Part shown: piece by piece, positions 18,050-26,875 of the stretch
Numbering within the stretch: position 1 is the first letter of the stretch
Layout of the letters: each line of letters opens with the position of its first letter
Source: Myxococcales bacterium
Lineage (GTDB): Bacteria; Myxococcota_A; Polyangia; Polyangiales; Polyangiaceae
DNA length: 49,112 nt
NCBI GenBank assembly: GCA_021847645.1
Contig: JAJZQG010000029.1
Coordinates: forward strand, 1 to 49,112
Direction of reading: 5' to 3'
Position numbers and translations under genes: made by a program
The notes under the pieces: model-generated
Seen by the model: the letters and a program-made list of their open reading frames with translations, nothing else
What the model was told of the DNA's origin: nothing
The model's database searches: none

Positions 18050-18676
18050 GTGGCTGGCGTCGCTCCGGATCGGTCCCGCGTCGTATGCGTGGTGCTCGCC
18101 AGCGGACGGGGCGTGCGCATGGGCGGCCCCAAGGCGCTGCTGTGGTGGGATGCGTCGCAGAGCGTCACGCTCGCGCAGGCTCACGTGCTGGCGCGCAGCC
18201 GCGAATGCGGGCGTGTGGTGGTCGTGACGCGGCACGACATCGGGCGGCGTCTGCGGGAGCTTTGCGCGCTCGAGGTGATCGTTTCGGACGAGCCTGACGA
18301 GCACGGTCCGGCCGGATCGATTGCGGCGGCGTGCAGGGCCGGGGCTCTGGACGCGGCAGGGCTGGCCGTGTTGACGCCGGTCGACGTGCCGCCGGTTGGT
18401 TCCGAGACGGTCGAGCGCCTGCTTGGTGCGATCGATGGGGATGTGCAGGCGGCCAGGCCGCGTTTCGGAACCCGGCGGGGGCACCCGGTGGCGGTGCGCT
18501 CCGCGTGTCTTTGCGAGGTGTACGCTGGCCAGGCTCGCCCGCCGCTGCGGGACGTGCTGCGGTCGCTCGCGGATCGATGTGTGGACGTGACGGTCGACGA
18601 TCCCGACGTGCTCGCGGATCTGGACACGATGGATGCGTTCGAGGCGCGCACGGGGCGGCCGCCACGGTTTGCCTGA
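18050..18676 (+). CDS. MocA/MobA-like molybdenum cofactor nucleotidyltransferase
   Basis: A 208-residue NTP transferase with the family signature SGRGVRMGGPK (18-28, replacing the usual AGxSxRMGxPK) and a metal-binding D in LTPVDVPP (the VDxP motif). MocA-type enzymes attach CMP to molybdopterin for xanthine-dehydrogenase-family enzymes, and the gene stands directly before such an operon (73 nt). The start is GTG, and the gene begins 4 nt after the vWA gene. A generic nucleotidyltransferase role is the alternative, but the neighbourhood favours cofactor maturation. Confidence 0.75.
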   Translation: MAGVAPDRSRVVCVVLASGRGVRMGGPKALLWWDASQSVTLAQAHVLARSRECGRVVVVTRHDIGRRLRELCALEVIVSDEPDEHGPAGSIAAACRAGALDAAGLAVLTPVDVPPVGSETVERLLGAIDGDVQAARPRFGTRRGHPVAVRSACLCEVYAGQARPPLRDVLRSLADRCVDVTVDDPDVLADLDTMDAFEARTGRPPRFA

Positions 18677-18748
18677 GCGTGTCCGGATCGGCCCGATCGC
18701 GGCATTGCGCCCTCGCTCTGCAGAAAACGCCTTGGTAGATTGGGCCGC

Positions 18749-20998
18749 ATGTTGCACCAGCCATCGACTCCCACCGACGGGTGGATGGGGAGCTGTCCGC
18801 CGCGCGCCGACGGTCCTGCAAAGGTTGCGGGCGCGGCGAAGTACATCGCGGACCTCCGGTTCGACAACGCGCTCGATGCGGCGGTGATCCGCAGCCCTCA
18901 CCCGCGCGCCCGCATCCTTGGCATCGAGACCGACCCTGCGTTCGATTGGTCCGACGTGGTGATGGTGACGGCCGCGGACATCGCGCACAACCAGATGGCG
19001 GTCATCCAGCTCGACCAGCCCGTGCTCGCGAGCGGCGAGGTGCGGCACGCGTACGAGCCGGTGGCGCTGCTGGCGTGCGCGGATCGGGGCAAGCTCGAGC
19101 GGGCGGCCCAGCATGTGATCGTGCGCTACGAGCCCCTGGAGCCGGTGCTCGACATCGGCCAGGCGCAGGCGAAAAAGCAGGTCATCTTCGGCGACGACAA
19201 CGTCATGGTCCGCTACCGCGTGGCGCACGGCGACGCGAAGGCAGCCGTCGCGCGCGGTGAGGTCGTGGTGACCGGCTCTTATGAAGTGGGTCACCAGGAG
19301 CACCTGTACATCGAGCCCAACGGCTGCGTGGCGTGGTGGGACGACGCCGGCCTGCACGTGATGGGCTCGTTCCAGTGCCCGTACTACGTCGAGAAGGCGC
19401 TCAAGCACGCGCTCGAGCTGTCGCACGAGCAGATCGACGTGGTGCAGTCGGTGACCGGCGGAGCGTTCGGCGGCAAGGAGGAGTACCCGTCGGTGATCGC
19501 GTTGCACGCCGCGCTTCTGGCGCGCAAGGCCGGGCGTCCGGTGCGTCTCATCTACGATCGCAAGCAGGACGTGGAGTCCACGACCAAGCGCCACCCGGCC
19601 GTCATCAATATCACCACCGCCTGCGATCGCGACGGCACGTTCCGCGCGTTGACCTTGGACGTGGTGATGGATGCGGGAGCGTACGTGACGCTGACGCCGG
19701 TGGTGCTGTCGCGGGGCGTGCTGCATGCGTTCGGGCCGTACACGTGGGACAACGCGCTCATCGAGGGCAGGGCGGTGGCGACCAACACGCCTCCCAACGG
19801 TGCGTTCCGCGGCTTCGGCGCGCCGCAGACGATCTTCGCCCTCGAGCGTCACCTCGACCGTGTCGCCGCGCGGCTCGGCATGGATCCGCTGGACCTCAAG
19901 AAGAAGAACCTGCTGGTCCAGGGCGCGGCCATGCCCACCGGCCAGGTGCTCAAGTCGTCCGTGGCGATCGACGAGTGCGTGCGGCTTGCGGCCACCGAAA
20001 GCGGCTACGAGGCCAAGCGCGCCTCCCTGGGCATTCACGCCGCGGCCCCGCGTCAGCGCAAGGTGCGCGGCATCGGCGCCAGCGTCTTCATGCACGGCGC
20101 GGGATTCACCGGCTCCGGCGAGGACCGCCTCAAGGGGCGGGTTGCCGTCGACCTGCTCCCGCACGTACGCGTGCGGATTCGCTCGGGCTCGACCGACATG
20201 GGCCAAGGCACCGAAACCGTGTTCCGGCAGATCGCCGCCGAGGCGTGCGCCGTGCCGTTCGACGACGTGGAGTTCGCCGTGCCGTCGACCGCCCACGTGC
20301 CCGACTCGGGACCGACGGTGGCGAGCAGGACGGTGATGATCGTCGGCTCGGTGGTCGAGCAGGCCGCGCGGGCGATCCGGGCCCGGGTGCAAGGGGAGAT
20401 CGACGCACGGGGCGGGTCGTTCCGCGAGGCAGCGGACCGGCTGATCGAGCGCCACGGGCCGATCACGGAGGAGCGTCAGTACGCCTCGCCGCCGGGCATC
20501 GCGTTCGACGACAAGACGTACACGGGCACGGCGTATCCGGCCTACGCGTGGGCGTGCGACATCGCGGAGGTCGAAGTCGATCTGGACACGTTCGAGGTCG
20601 CCGTGGTCGGCTTCTGGTCTTCGGTGGACGTGGGCCGGGCGATCCACCCGGTGCTGTGCAAGGGCCAGCTGGATGGCGGCGCGTTGCAGGCGATCGGCTG
20701 GGCGTTGTACGAGGAGCTGATCTGGAAGGACGGCCGGATCCTCAATCCCAGGATGACCACGTACATCGTGCCCACCGCGCGGGACGCGCCTCCTTTCTTT
20801 ACGTCGCTCGTCGAGGATCCCTACGAGTACGGCCCCGGTGGTGCGAAGGGGATCGGCGAGCTGCCGATGGACGGCGGCGCCCCTGCCATCGCCGCAGCGA
20901 TCGAGCACGCCACGGGGCTCGCGTTCGATCGGCTCCCGATCACCCCAGAGCGCATGTTGGACGCGTGGAACGCGGCTCGCGCCAAGGAGGCCAGGTGA
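18749..20998 (+). CDS. xanthine dehydrogenase-type molybdopterin-binding subunit
   Basis: A 749-residue molybdenum hydroxylase large subunit. Visible motifs: VTGGAFGGKEE and FRGFGAPQ (cofactor contacts), DMGQGTETV, and the active-site loop GAKGIGELP with the catalytic Glu, as in the xanthine dehydrogenase family. The CoxL AYRCSFR motif is absent, so it is not a form I CO dehydrogenase. The ATG at 18749 is preferred; an in-frame start nine bases earlier also exists. Its stop overlaps the next ATG (20998). Substrate (xanthine, nicotinate, aldehyde or other heterocycle) cannot be told from sequence alone. Confidence 0.88.
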   Translation: MLHQPSTPTDGWMGSCPPRADGPAKVAGAAKYIADLRFDNALDAAVIRSPHPRARILGIETDPAFDWSDVVMVTAADIAHNQMAVIQLDQPVLASGEVRHAYEPVALLACADRGKLERAAQHVIVRYEPLEPVLDIGQAQAKKQVIFGDDNVMVRYRVAHGDAKAAVARGEVVVTGSYEVGHQEHLYIEPNGCVAWWDDAGLHVMGSFQCPYYVEKALKHALELSHEQIDVVQSVTGGAFGGKEEYPSVIALHAALLARKAGRPVRLIYDRKQDVESTTKRHPAVINITTACDRDGTFRALTLDVVMDAGAYVTLTPVVLSRGVLHAFGPYTWDNALIEGRAVATNTPPNGAFRGFGAPQTIFALERHLDRVAARLGMDPLDLKKKNLLVQGAAMPTGQVLKSSVAIDECVRLAATESGYEAKRASLGIHAAAPRQRKVRGIGASVFMHGAGFTGSGEDRLKGRVAVDLLPHVRVRIRSGSTDMGQGTETVFRQIAAEACAVPFDDVEFAVPSTAHVPDSGPTVASRTVMIVGSVVEQAARAIRARVQGEIDARGGSFREAADRLIERHGPITEERQYASPPGIAFDDKTYTGTAYPAYAWACDIAEVEVDLDTFEVAVVGFWSSVDVGRAIHPVLCKGQLDGGALQAIGWALYEELIWKDGRILNPRMTTYIVPTARDAPPFFTSLVEDPYEYGPGGAKGIGELPMDGGAPAIAAAIEHATGLAFDRLPITPERMLDAWNAARAKEAR

Positions 20999-21480
20999 TG
21001 CTCGTCTCGTTCAAGGTCAACCGCGTCCAGCGCGAGGTCGAGGTCGCACCCCTCGCGCGCCTGCTCGACGTGCTTCGCGATCGTCTCGGACTCACCGGGA
21101 CCAAGGAAGGCTGCGGCGAGGGCGAGTGCGGCTCGTGCACCGTGCTGCTCGACGGCGAGCCGGTCAACGCATGCCTCGTTCCGATCGGCCAATGCCAGGG
21201 GCACGATGTCGTCACGGTCGAAGGTCTGACCGCTTCCGATCGTCCTTCGCCGCTCGCGCAGGCGTTCGTGGAGCGCGGGGCCGTGCAGTGCGGCATCTGC
21301 ACGCCGGGCATGATCGTGTCCGCCCACGCCCTGCTTCGTCGCATCCCGGCGCCCAACGAGGACCAGATCCGCGACGCCCTCGCGGGCAACATCTGCCGGT
21401 GCACCGGCTACAAGGGAATCGTCGACGCGGTCCAGCAAGCGGCTGCCGCCCTGCGCACGTCCTCGGAGGGATCGCCATGA
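20998..21480 (+). CDS. xanthine dehydrogenase-type [2Fe-2S] subunit
   Basis: A 160-residue electron-transfer subunit with both iron-sulfur clusters: plant-type ferredoxin ligands C39, C44, C47, C59 (GCGEGECGSC) and the helical-domain ligands C98, C101, C133, C135 (QCGICTPGM, NICRCTGY). It passes electrons from molybdopterin to FAD. The ATG overlaps the large-subunit stop by 1 nt (TGATG) and its own stop overlaps the FAD subunit start (ATGA), so the three subunits are translationally coupled. Confidence 0.95.
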   Translation: MLVSFKVNRVQREVEVAPLARLLDVLRDRLGLTGTKEGCGEGECGSCTVLLDGEPVNACLVPIGQCQGHDVVTVEGLTASDRPSPLAQAFVERGAVQCGICTPGMIVSAHALLRRIPAPNEDQIRDALAGNICRCTGYKGIVDAVQQAAAALRTSSEGSP

Positions 21481-22370
21481 GCATCGCCCAGCTTGCCGAC
21501 ATCGAGTTCGCCGCTCCGCGCAACATCGACGAAGCGTGCGCGTCGATGGCTCGCTTCGTGCGCGACGGCTACCGGGTCTGGGCAGTGGCAGGCTGCACCG
21601 ACTGGATGGTGGACAGGCACATGGAGCCCATCACGGCAGGCCCGTGGAAGGCTGCTGCCGTCGACATTCATGTGCTGCCCGAGCTGCGCGGCATCCGCGT
21701 CGCGGGCGAGCGGGTGAGCATCGGCGCGGCCGAGCCGTTCCTCGCCATGCGCCGTCATCCGGTCCTGGCCGCCCGCTGCCCATTGCTCGTGCAGATGGCT
21801 TCCGAAGTCGGCGCCACGCAGATCCAGGCGCGCGGCACGCTCGGTGGCAACCTGGTCAGCGGCTCGCCGGCGGCCGACGGCGTCACCGCGCTGTTCGCGC
21901 TGGATGCGTCCGTCGTGCTCCGCAGCGAGACGGGCGAGCGCACGGTGCCGGTCACCTCGTTCTACACGGGATACAGGACCTCGGTGCGCAAGGCCGACGA
22001 GCTGGTGGCTCGTGTGGAGTTCGATCTGCCCGCGCCCGGGGCCGCGATGCTCTGGCGCAAGGTGGGAACGCGCAAGGCCCAATCCATTTCGAAGGTCGCG
22101 CTGGCCGCGGTCGCCCAGATCGGGGCCGACGGCCGCTTGGAACGCGCCGGCTTTGGCTTGGCCTCCGTGGCCGAGGTCGTCCTGCCCTTGTCCGCGGTCC
22201 GCCGCCTCGCCCTGGGAGCGCGGCCCGCCGACCTCGACCCGGCCGCCGTCGACAAGGCCGTCGGCCTGGACGTCCGACCCATCGACGACATCCGCTCGAC
22301 CGCCCGATACCGCAGGCACGTGGCATCGACCTTGGTGCGTCGGTTCCTCGAATCCGTGGGAATGCCTTGA
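21477..22370 (+). CDS. xanthine dehydrogenase-type FAD-binding subunit
   Basis: A 297-residue FAD_binding_5 protein with a CO_deh_flav_C tail. The flavin motif is the GTLGGNLVSGSPAAD block at about residues 118-132, and an earlier WAVAGCTDWM segment takes the place of the usual AGGT loop. It accepts electrons from the [2Fe-2S] subunit and transfers them to NAD+ or another acceptor. Third gene of the operon. The order large-FeS-FAD is less common than FAD-FeS-large, though well within family variation. Confidence 0.9.
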   Translation: MSIAQLADIEFAAPRNIDEACASMARFVRDGYRVWAVAGCTDWMVDRHMEPITAGPWKAAAVDIHVLPELRGIRVAGERVSIGAAEPFLAMRRHPVLAARCPLLVQMASEVGATQIQARGTLGGNLVSGSPAADGVTALFALDASVVLRSETGERTVPVTSFYTGYRTSVRKADELVARVEFDLPAPGAAMLWRKVGTRKAQSISKVALAAVAQIGADGRLERAGFGLASVAEVVLPLSAVRRLALGARPADLDPAAVDKAVGLDVRPIDDIRSTARYRRHVASTLVRRFLESVGMP

Positions 22371-22508
22371 TCTTGGGCTCGCCGCGGGGGTGACCGGCCA
22401 CGGAGCGAGATTTCTCGCGCGGCGGCCTGGAACAAGATAGCCTTCCGACCTTGCGAAGTTCCTGGGAGGCGGGCATCATCTCTCAGTCCCGCGCATAGAA
22501 GGCATAGC

Positions 22509-22838
22509 GTGAGTTCCGAGGACCAGGTGGACAAGAGGCAGAAGGCCATCCAGGCCGTCAAGGACGCTTGGAGGGCGCTTGCTTCCGTGGCCCCCGAAGA
22601 TCCCGGGGAGATCGTGGACGTGGCGCATGTGCGCGTGCTCGATGGCGAAGGCGAGCGCGTGGACGCCGCGGTGGCGATTGTTCGCAAGGGCCGCGTGTCG
22701 CGTGCGGCCACGCAAGGGCTCGGTGACAACTTCGAGGCCGCGTGCGACATGCTCGCCCAGATCCTTCTTCTGCGGGCTTCCCTGCTGCGGGCTGCGCAGG
22801 GCGAGCCGATCGGCGGCAGCGGCGGTGCGCGCACCTGA
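22509..22838 (+). CDS. small hypothetical protein (109 aa)
   Basis: A GTG-started protein of 109 residues, with an acidic helical start (EDQVDKRQKAIQAVKDAW), a short strand pair (VAHVRVLDGEGERVDAAVAI) and an Ala/Leu-rich helix (LLLRASLLRAAQ). I do not recognise it. It follows the FAD subunit by 138 nt on the same strand, which may or may not mean co-transcription. Confidence 0.5.
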   Translation: MSSEDQVDKRQKAIQAVKDAWRALASVAPEDPGEIVDVAHVRVLDGEGERVDAAVAIVRKGRVSRAATQGLGDNFEAACDMLAQILLLRASLLRAAQGEPIGGSGGART

Positions 22839-22881
22839 GCCTCGCGCGATGCGCGAGCGCTTGCGCGGCTGATCGGCAGAG

Positions 22882-23430
22882 CTAGCGGCGCATGTGTTCG
22901 CGCGCGGCGGTCGTAACATACTGGTCCCCGGGCCAGTGACGGTACCAACTGGCTCGCAGCACGGGCGTGCCGTCACCGCCCACCGATTCGAGCTTTCCGA
23001 CCAACCTCAGCAGCGAGCCGGGCTCGACCCGACCGGGACCGGCGTCGTCCTGCGGCGCCAGCTTGACCAGCACCTGGAGCGTCGCGAACGCCTTGGCCGT
23101 CACCGTCACGCGGCAGCTCTCCGAGGATTCGTCCGAACACAGGTTCCGGTCCTCGGCGCGGCGCATGCTCACGTTCATCAGCGTGAAGCCGTCCGGCCCC
23201 GGCGCGCGGGACGACACCACCGCGAACAGTTGCACGGGCTTGGCTTTCCACTCCTTCGGCCGCCGCGTCGACATCACCGGGTCGTACTCGCGAGCCCCGT
23301 CCACCTCCGCCTGCTCGCCGTCGATGGGAACGTACGTCCGCGCGTAGCCGTAGGGTCCTGGCGACGCGCACCCCACGCTCGCCATCACCGCGACCGCCCC
23401 GCCCACTGCTTTGCTCGCAGCCTGCAGCAT
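22882..23430 (-). CDS. predicted lipoprotein
   Basis: A 182-residue protein with a signal peptide ending SVGC (Cys 21), a lipoprotein-like start. The rest is beta-rich with no motif I recognise; a Cys pair near NLCSDESSESC may form a disulfide. It lies 39 nt downstream of the BatA-like gene on the same strand and is probably the last gene of that operon. Confidence 0.6.
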   Translation of the reverse strand: MLQAASKAVGGAVAVMASVGCASPGPYGYARTYVPIDGEQAEVDGAREYDPVMSTRRPKEWKAKPVQLFAVVSSRAPGPDGFTLMNVSMRRAEDRNLCSDESSESCRVTVTAKAFATLQVLVKLAPQDDAGPGRVEPGSLLRLVGKLESVGGDGTPVLRASWYRHWPGDQYVTTAAREHMRR

Positions 23431-23469
23431 GGCCGTTCGCGTACCAGAAGCACGGTGCCCCTGGCAACA

Positions 23470-25443
23470 TCACGACGTCGACGGTTTCGAGAGCCTCCAC
23501 GCCATGAGGAAACGCACGAGCATCTCGCCTGCCAGCAGGCCCAGAAGCACGAGCGCCACGTAGCGCGACAGGTCCACCCAGGCCGTCGCCGAGCCTGCGT
23601 CGGACGCTGTGGCGCTCTGGACCAGCCTGCGTTGCCGCAGATCGATTTCCCGCTCGGGAATCATGGCGAAACGAGCCTCGGCGATCCCGTCCACCCGCAG
23701 GTCGTAGCGTCCCGCGAGCCGCGGGGTCACGCGCTTGCGGCCTTGGACCTCGCGCACCTCGGCCGCGCGCGAGGTCGCGCCCAATTCGATCGTGGTCTGC
23801 GCCGGGAACCACCACGACGCACCGACCTCGATGCGTCGCGATCCCCCGCGCGACGCGGCCGCCTCGACCACGGTCTCGAGCAGGGCCAGGAACGCGGGAC
23901 GCACCACCAGGTCGCTCTGATCGGGTGCCATCGACATCGTCAACGTCATCGCCGTGCCCCGTCCGACCGCTTTCTTGATGAGCCAGGGCGCGCCGTCGGA
24001 CCATCGAACCATCACGTCGTCGGCGCTGGGACCGTGGCCGTCGAGCACGAGCCGCCCGGTGGGATGCAGCGTGGCGAGGCTCCCCGCGCTCGGTCCGAGA
24101 ACAGCCGCCGTCTTCGGATCCACGCCCGGCGGCGCCTTGGTGTCCCAGCGCACGTTGCCGGTGACGAACGGCTCGAGCGAAGCACCCAAGGGCGCCGCAG
24201 CCGCGCGGGGACCGAGCGCCGCCAGGGCCACACCGCCTGCCTCGAGCCACTTGCGCACGGCTTCCCGCGCCTCCGGCGTCAGACCGGGCGGGTCATCGAG
24301 CACCAGCCCCGCATACGGGGCCAGCTCGTCCAACGTCTCCGGTACGGCGGGCAACGGCCTGATCGTGACCGACGAGCCGAGCGCAGCCAGCGCTTGCTCC
24401 ACCGGCGGCGGCCCTCCGGTCGCCACACGCGACGCCGCGGCGTCCGATATCACCGCGATGACGGCCCCGCGCATGGGAGGCGCGACCGGTGCCCGATCGT
24501 CGTGCGCGATCGCGTCCTGCGGGCCGGTCAACACGACCTCGTCGGGCTCGGGAGAAGCGTCGGGCAGATCCAGCGTGACATCCATCGACGTGAGCCGGCC
24601 GTCCTCCACCGCGCCGATGGGACGTTGGGCCAGGGGCTTGTCGTGGGCCATCGCCTGCACCTGCCGACCCTGCGCGGCGTGCGCGCCGAAGCACGCGACG
24701 TGCGCCACCACGCTGTGGTCGCGTCGGTCCCCACGCAGCACGGCGCAGTTGGCCGCCTGCTCGTCGAGCCCAGCGCGCGGGGCCCACAACGCCACGTCCA
24801 AGCCTTCTCCCAACGGCGCGGCATCGGCCTTGCCGTCGGCCAGATCGCTCAGCAGCACGATGCGCCGATCCCCTTGGGGAAGCGCGCGCACCATGCCCTG
24901 GGCGATGGCGATCGCGCCGTCCAGATCGGTCGCCCGATCGGAGACTTGGAGCTCGTGCAGCGCGGAGCCCACGGCTGCCACGTCGGAAGTGGGCACCAGC
25001 GCGACGCGCACCGGATCTCCCGCGAGCACGACGCCCACGGAGTCGCCTTCGCGCATGCCCGCCACCAGATCGAGCGCGCCGGCTCGTGCGATCTCGAACT
25101 TCGTGCGGCCCGAGCTCGTTTTCGCCTGCATGCTCGACGAGTCGTCGACGACGATCACCAGCGCGACGGATGCCCCGCTCGAGCGGCCGAGCGCCAGGCG
25201 CGAGCAGCGCACCAAGGGCGTTGCGCCCAGAAGGACCAGGGCTACGACGGCGATCGCTCGAAGCGCCAGCAGCGCCCGATCCTCCAGCCGGCTTCGGCTA
25301 CGGGCGGCCGGCGGCGCGGCGGGCACCAGCGCGGCGGGCGGAAACGCCCGCGGCTGCGGGCGACGCAAGCGCAACAGGTGCGCGGCGAACGGTGCGACCA
25401 CCAGCAGCAGCGCGGCCAGAGCGGCCGCGTACTCGAACCTCAC
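23470..25443 (-). CDS. BatA-like membrane protein with von Willebrand A domain
   Basis: A 657-residue protein. The N-terminal half has two membrane segments (about 5-25 and 57-75) as in BatA_N, then a vWA domain with MIDAS VDDSSSM (100-105). A glutamine-amidotransferase-like segment occupies about 320-430, and a C-terminal membrane segment (VALVLLGLLAGEMLV) is near 630. Proteins of this shape pair with DUF58 proteins and a MoxR ATPase, acting in metal insertion, stress tolerance or protein complex assembly. The GTG start overlaps the DUF58 stop by 4 nt. No MoxR gene is present in this window. Confidence 0.75.
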   Translation of the reverse strand: MRFEYAAALAALLLVVAPFAAHLLRLRRPQPRAFPPAALVPAAPPAARSRSRLEDRALLALRAIAVVALVLLGATPLVRCSRLALGRSSGASVALVIVVDDSSSMQAKTSSGRTKFEIARAGALDLVAGMREGDSVGVVLAGDPVRVALVPTSDVAAVGSALHELQVSDRATDLDGAIAIAQGMVRALPQGDRRIVLLSDLADGKADAAPLGEGLDVALWAPRAGLDEQAANCAVLRGDRRDHSVVAHVACFGAHAAQGRQVQAMAHDKPLAQRPIGAVEDGRLTSMDVTLDLPDASPEPDEVVLTGPQDAIAHDDRAPVAPPMRGAVIAVISDAAASRVATGGPPPVEQALAALGSSVTIRPLPAVPETLDELAPYAGLVLDDPPGLTPEAREAVRKWLEAGGVALAALGPRAAAAPLGASLEPFVTGNVRWDTKAPPGVDPKTAAVLGPSAGSLATLHPTGRLVLDGHGPSADDVMVRWSDGAPWLIKKAVGRGTAMTLTMSMAPDQSDLVVRPAFLALLETVVEAAASRGGSRRIEVGASWWFPAQTTIELGATSRAAEVREVQGRKRVTPRLAGRYDLRVDGIAEARFAMIPEREIDLRQRRLVQSATASDAGSATAWVDLSRYVALVLLGLLAGEMLVRFLMAWRLSKPSTS

Positions 25444-26363
25444 GACGTCCCTCCCAGGATCACGTCCAGCACCTCGCGGACGATCTCCACGGGATCATCG
25501 TCGGTCGTTGCGCGCACGAGCCTCGAGCCGCGCGCTGCCAGCGGCACCGCCCACGTGGCGGTGTGCTCGTCCAAGCGCTGCTGATACAGCGCCCGCGCGC
25601 CATCGGCGTCGGTGTCCACCACCACGCCTCCCTCCAGCGAGCTGAGCCGCACCGATCCCTTGTAGGGCAGCTCGCGTTCCTCCCGGTCGAGCACCTGGAC
25701 CGCGACCAGTCTGCGTCCTGCCGTGCCCAGCGCCGTGAACTGGGACGGAGCGGCTGCAGGAAGGTCCAGCAGGTCGGACAGCAGCACGATCACCGAACCC
25801 CGGCGTGCCCGTCGCGCGATGGGCTGCAGAGCCCGATCGAACGCCCGCGCGTCCGCGCGCACGTCCCCCGTGGCCCGGATGGCTTCCAGGGCCCCGACGA
25901 TCTGCTCGAAGGCATCGCCGCCCGAGCAGGGAGCGATCGGCCGCACGCCCAGCCCGCCGATCCAATCGACCGACACGGGGTCTCCGCTCGCCAGCGCGAT
26001 GCGCGCCACCACCGCGGCCAGCAGCGCGGCGAACGCCACCTTGTCCCCCGGCGCGCTCTCGCCCCGGAATCCCATCGACGCCGTCGCGTCGACCAGCAGG
26101 TGCACCCCTCGGTCCGTCTCGGTCTCGAACTCGCGGATCACCAGACGGTCATGACGCATCAGCGCGTGTCGGTCGATCCAGCGCAGATCGTCGCCCGGAA
26201 CATAGGCGCGATGACCTCCGAACTCCACGCCCGGGCCGCGACGTCTCGATCGGTGCGCACCCGCATAGACGCCGTCTGCCACGGTCTTGGCCTTCAGGCG
26301 CAAGGGCGCGAGCCGTCCCCACTCGACGTTGCGCGTGAGCTTGTTCGCTGCCGAGTCGGCCAT
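25440..26363 (-). CDS. DUF58 family protein
   Basis: A 307-residue DUF58 protein: the signature GDDLRWIDRHALMRHDRLVI begins at about residue 57 and is followed by a degenerate vWA core (LLVDATASMGF, about 90-99). DUF58 proteins accompany MoxR ATPases and BatA/BatB proteins. The stop overlaps the BatA-like GTG, and the start lies 1 nt after the SprT-like stop, so it is translationally linked on both sides. Confidence 0.85.
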   Translation of the reverse strand: MADSAANKLTRNVEWGRLAPLRLKAKTVADGVYAGAHRSRRRGPGVEFGGHRAYVPGDDLRWIDRHALMRHDRLVIREFETETDRGVHLLVDATASMGFRGESAPGDKVAFAALLAAVVARIALASGDPVSVDWIGGLGVRPIAPCSGGDAFEQIVGALEAIRATGDVRADARAFDRALQPIARRARRGSVIVLLSDLLDLPAAAPSQFTALGTAGRRLVAVQVLDREERELPYKGSVRLSSLEGGVVVDTDADGARALYQQRLDEHTATWAVPLAARGSRLVRATTDDDPVEIVREVLDVILGGTS

Positions 26364-26364
26364 G

Positions 26365-26859
26365 TCAGGACCTCACCGCGCGCGGTCGGCGTCGCTTCGG
26401 TTTGAGCAACAAGCCGAGCTGCTCGCCGTCGGGCTCGTGCACCGCGGACGGCTTCGCCGGCGGATACCAGGAAGGCTCGTAGATGCCCTCGTCGCGGGCC
26501 CACGCGAGCATGCGACGGTACAACGCCTCCCACCTGGGCCCGTGGTTCATGTGCCTGAGGTGCGCGAGCTCGTGGACGACGGTGTCGATGAGGGCCGAGT
26601 ACTTGAGCCTCCTGCCGGTCCGCACGTTCACGAGCCGCACGCGTATGCGGCCATCCGCGTGGCACAGGCCGTATCGCTCGCGGGCCTCTGCGCGATCGGC
26701 ATCCAGCTCGTAGCTGGGCAACTTGAAACGCGCCGAGATCCGCGCGGCGTCGTCCCGCAGCCGCGAGATCAAGTCCTCGTACAGATCCAGGTCCAGCCCG
26801 CCCTTGCTTCGCGTCGGCAGGAACGCCAGGCGTAGCTGCGGATCTCGTGCTCCCCGCAT
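26365..26859 (-). CDS. SprT/YgjP-like zinc metalloprotease
   Basis: A 164-residue protein with the zinc-metallopeptidase motif VVHELAH (H96, E97, H100) and a third ligand at H106 (HMNHGPRW), characteristic of YgjP/SprT-like peptidases. The first 90 residues form a beta-rich lead-in; the tail is basic (KPKRRRPRA). It is cytosolic. Member of the minus-strand operon: 16 nt after the kinase stop and 1 nt before the DUF58 start. Confidence 0.8.
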   Translation of the reverse strand: MRGARDPQLRLAFLPTRSKGGLDLDLYEDLISRLRDDAARISARFKLPSYELDADRAEARERYGLCHADGRIRVRLVNVRTGRRLKYSALIDTVVHELAHLRHMNHGPRWEALYRRMLAWARDEGIYEPSWYPPAKPSAVHEPDGEQLGLLLKPKRRRPRAVRS

Positions 26860-26875
26860 CGCGTCCCGCCTTCTT

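Noticed and set aside
22403..22420. GCGAG-ATTT-CTCGC hairpin after the molybdenum hydroxylase operon
   Set aside because: Short stem with no following T-run; could arise by chance in GC-rich DNA.
22894..25584. A long plus-strand open frame opposite the BatA-like gene
   Set aside because: Antisense to a well-supported gene, His/Arg-rich with no motif; a typical GC-rich shadow frame.
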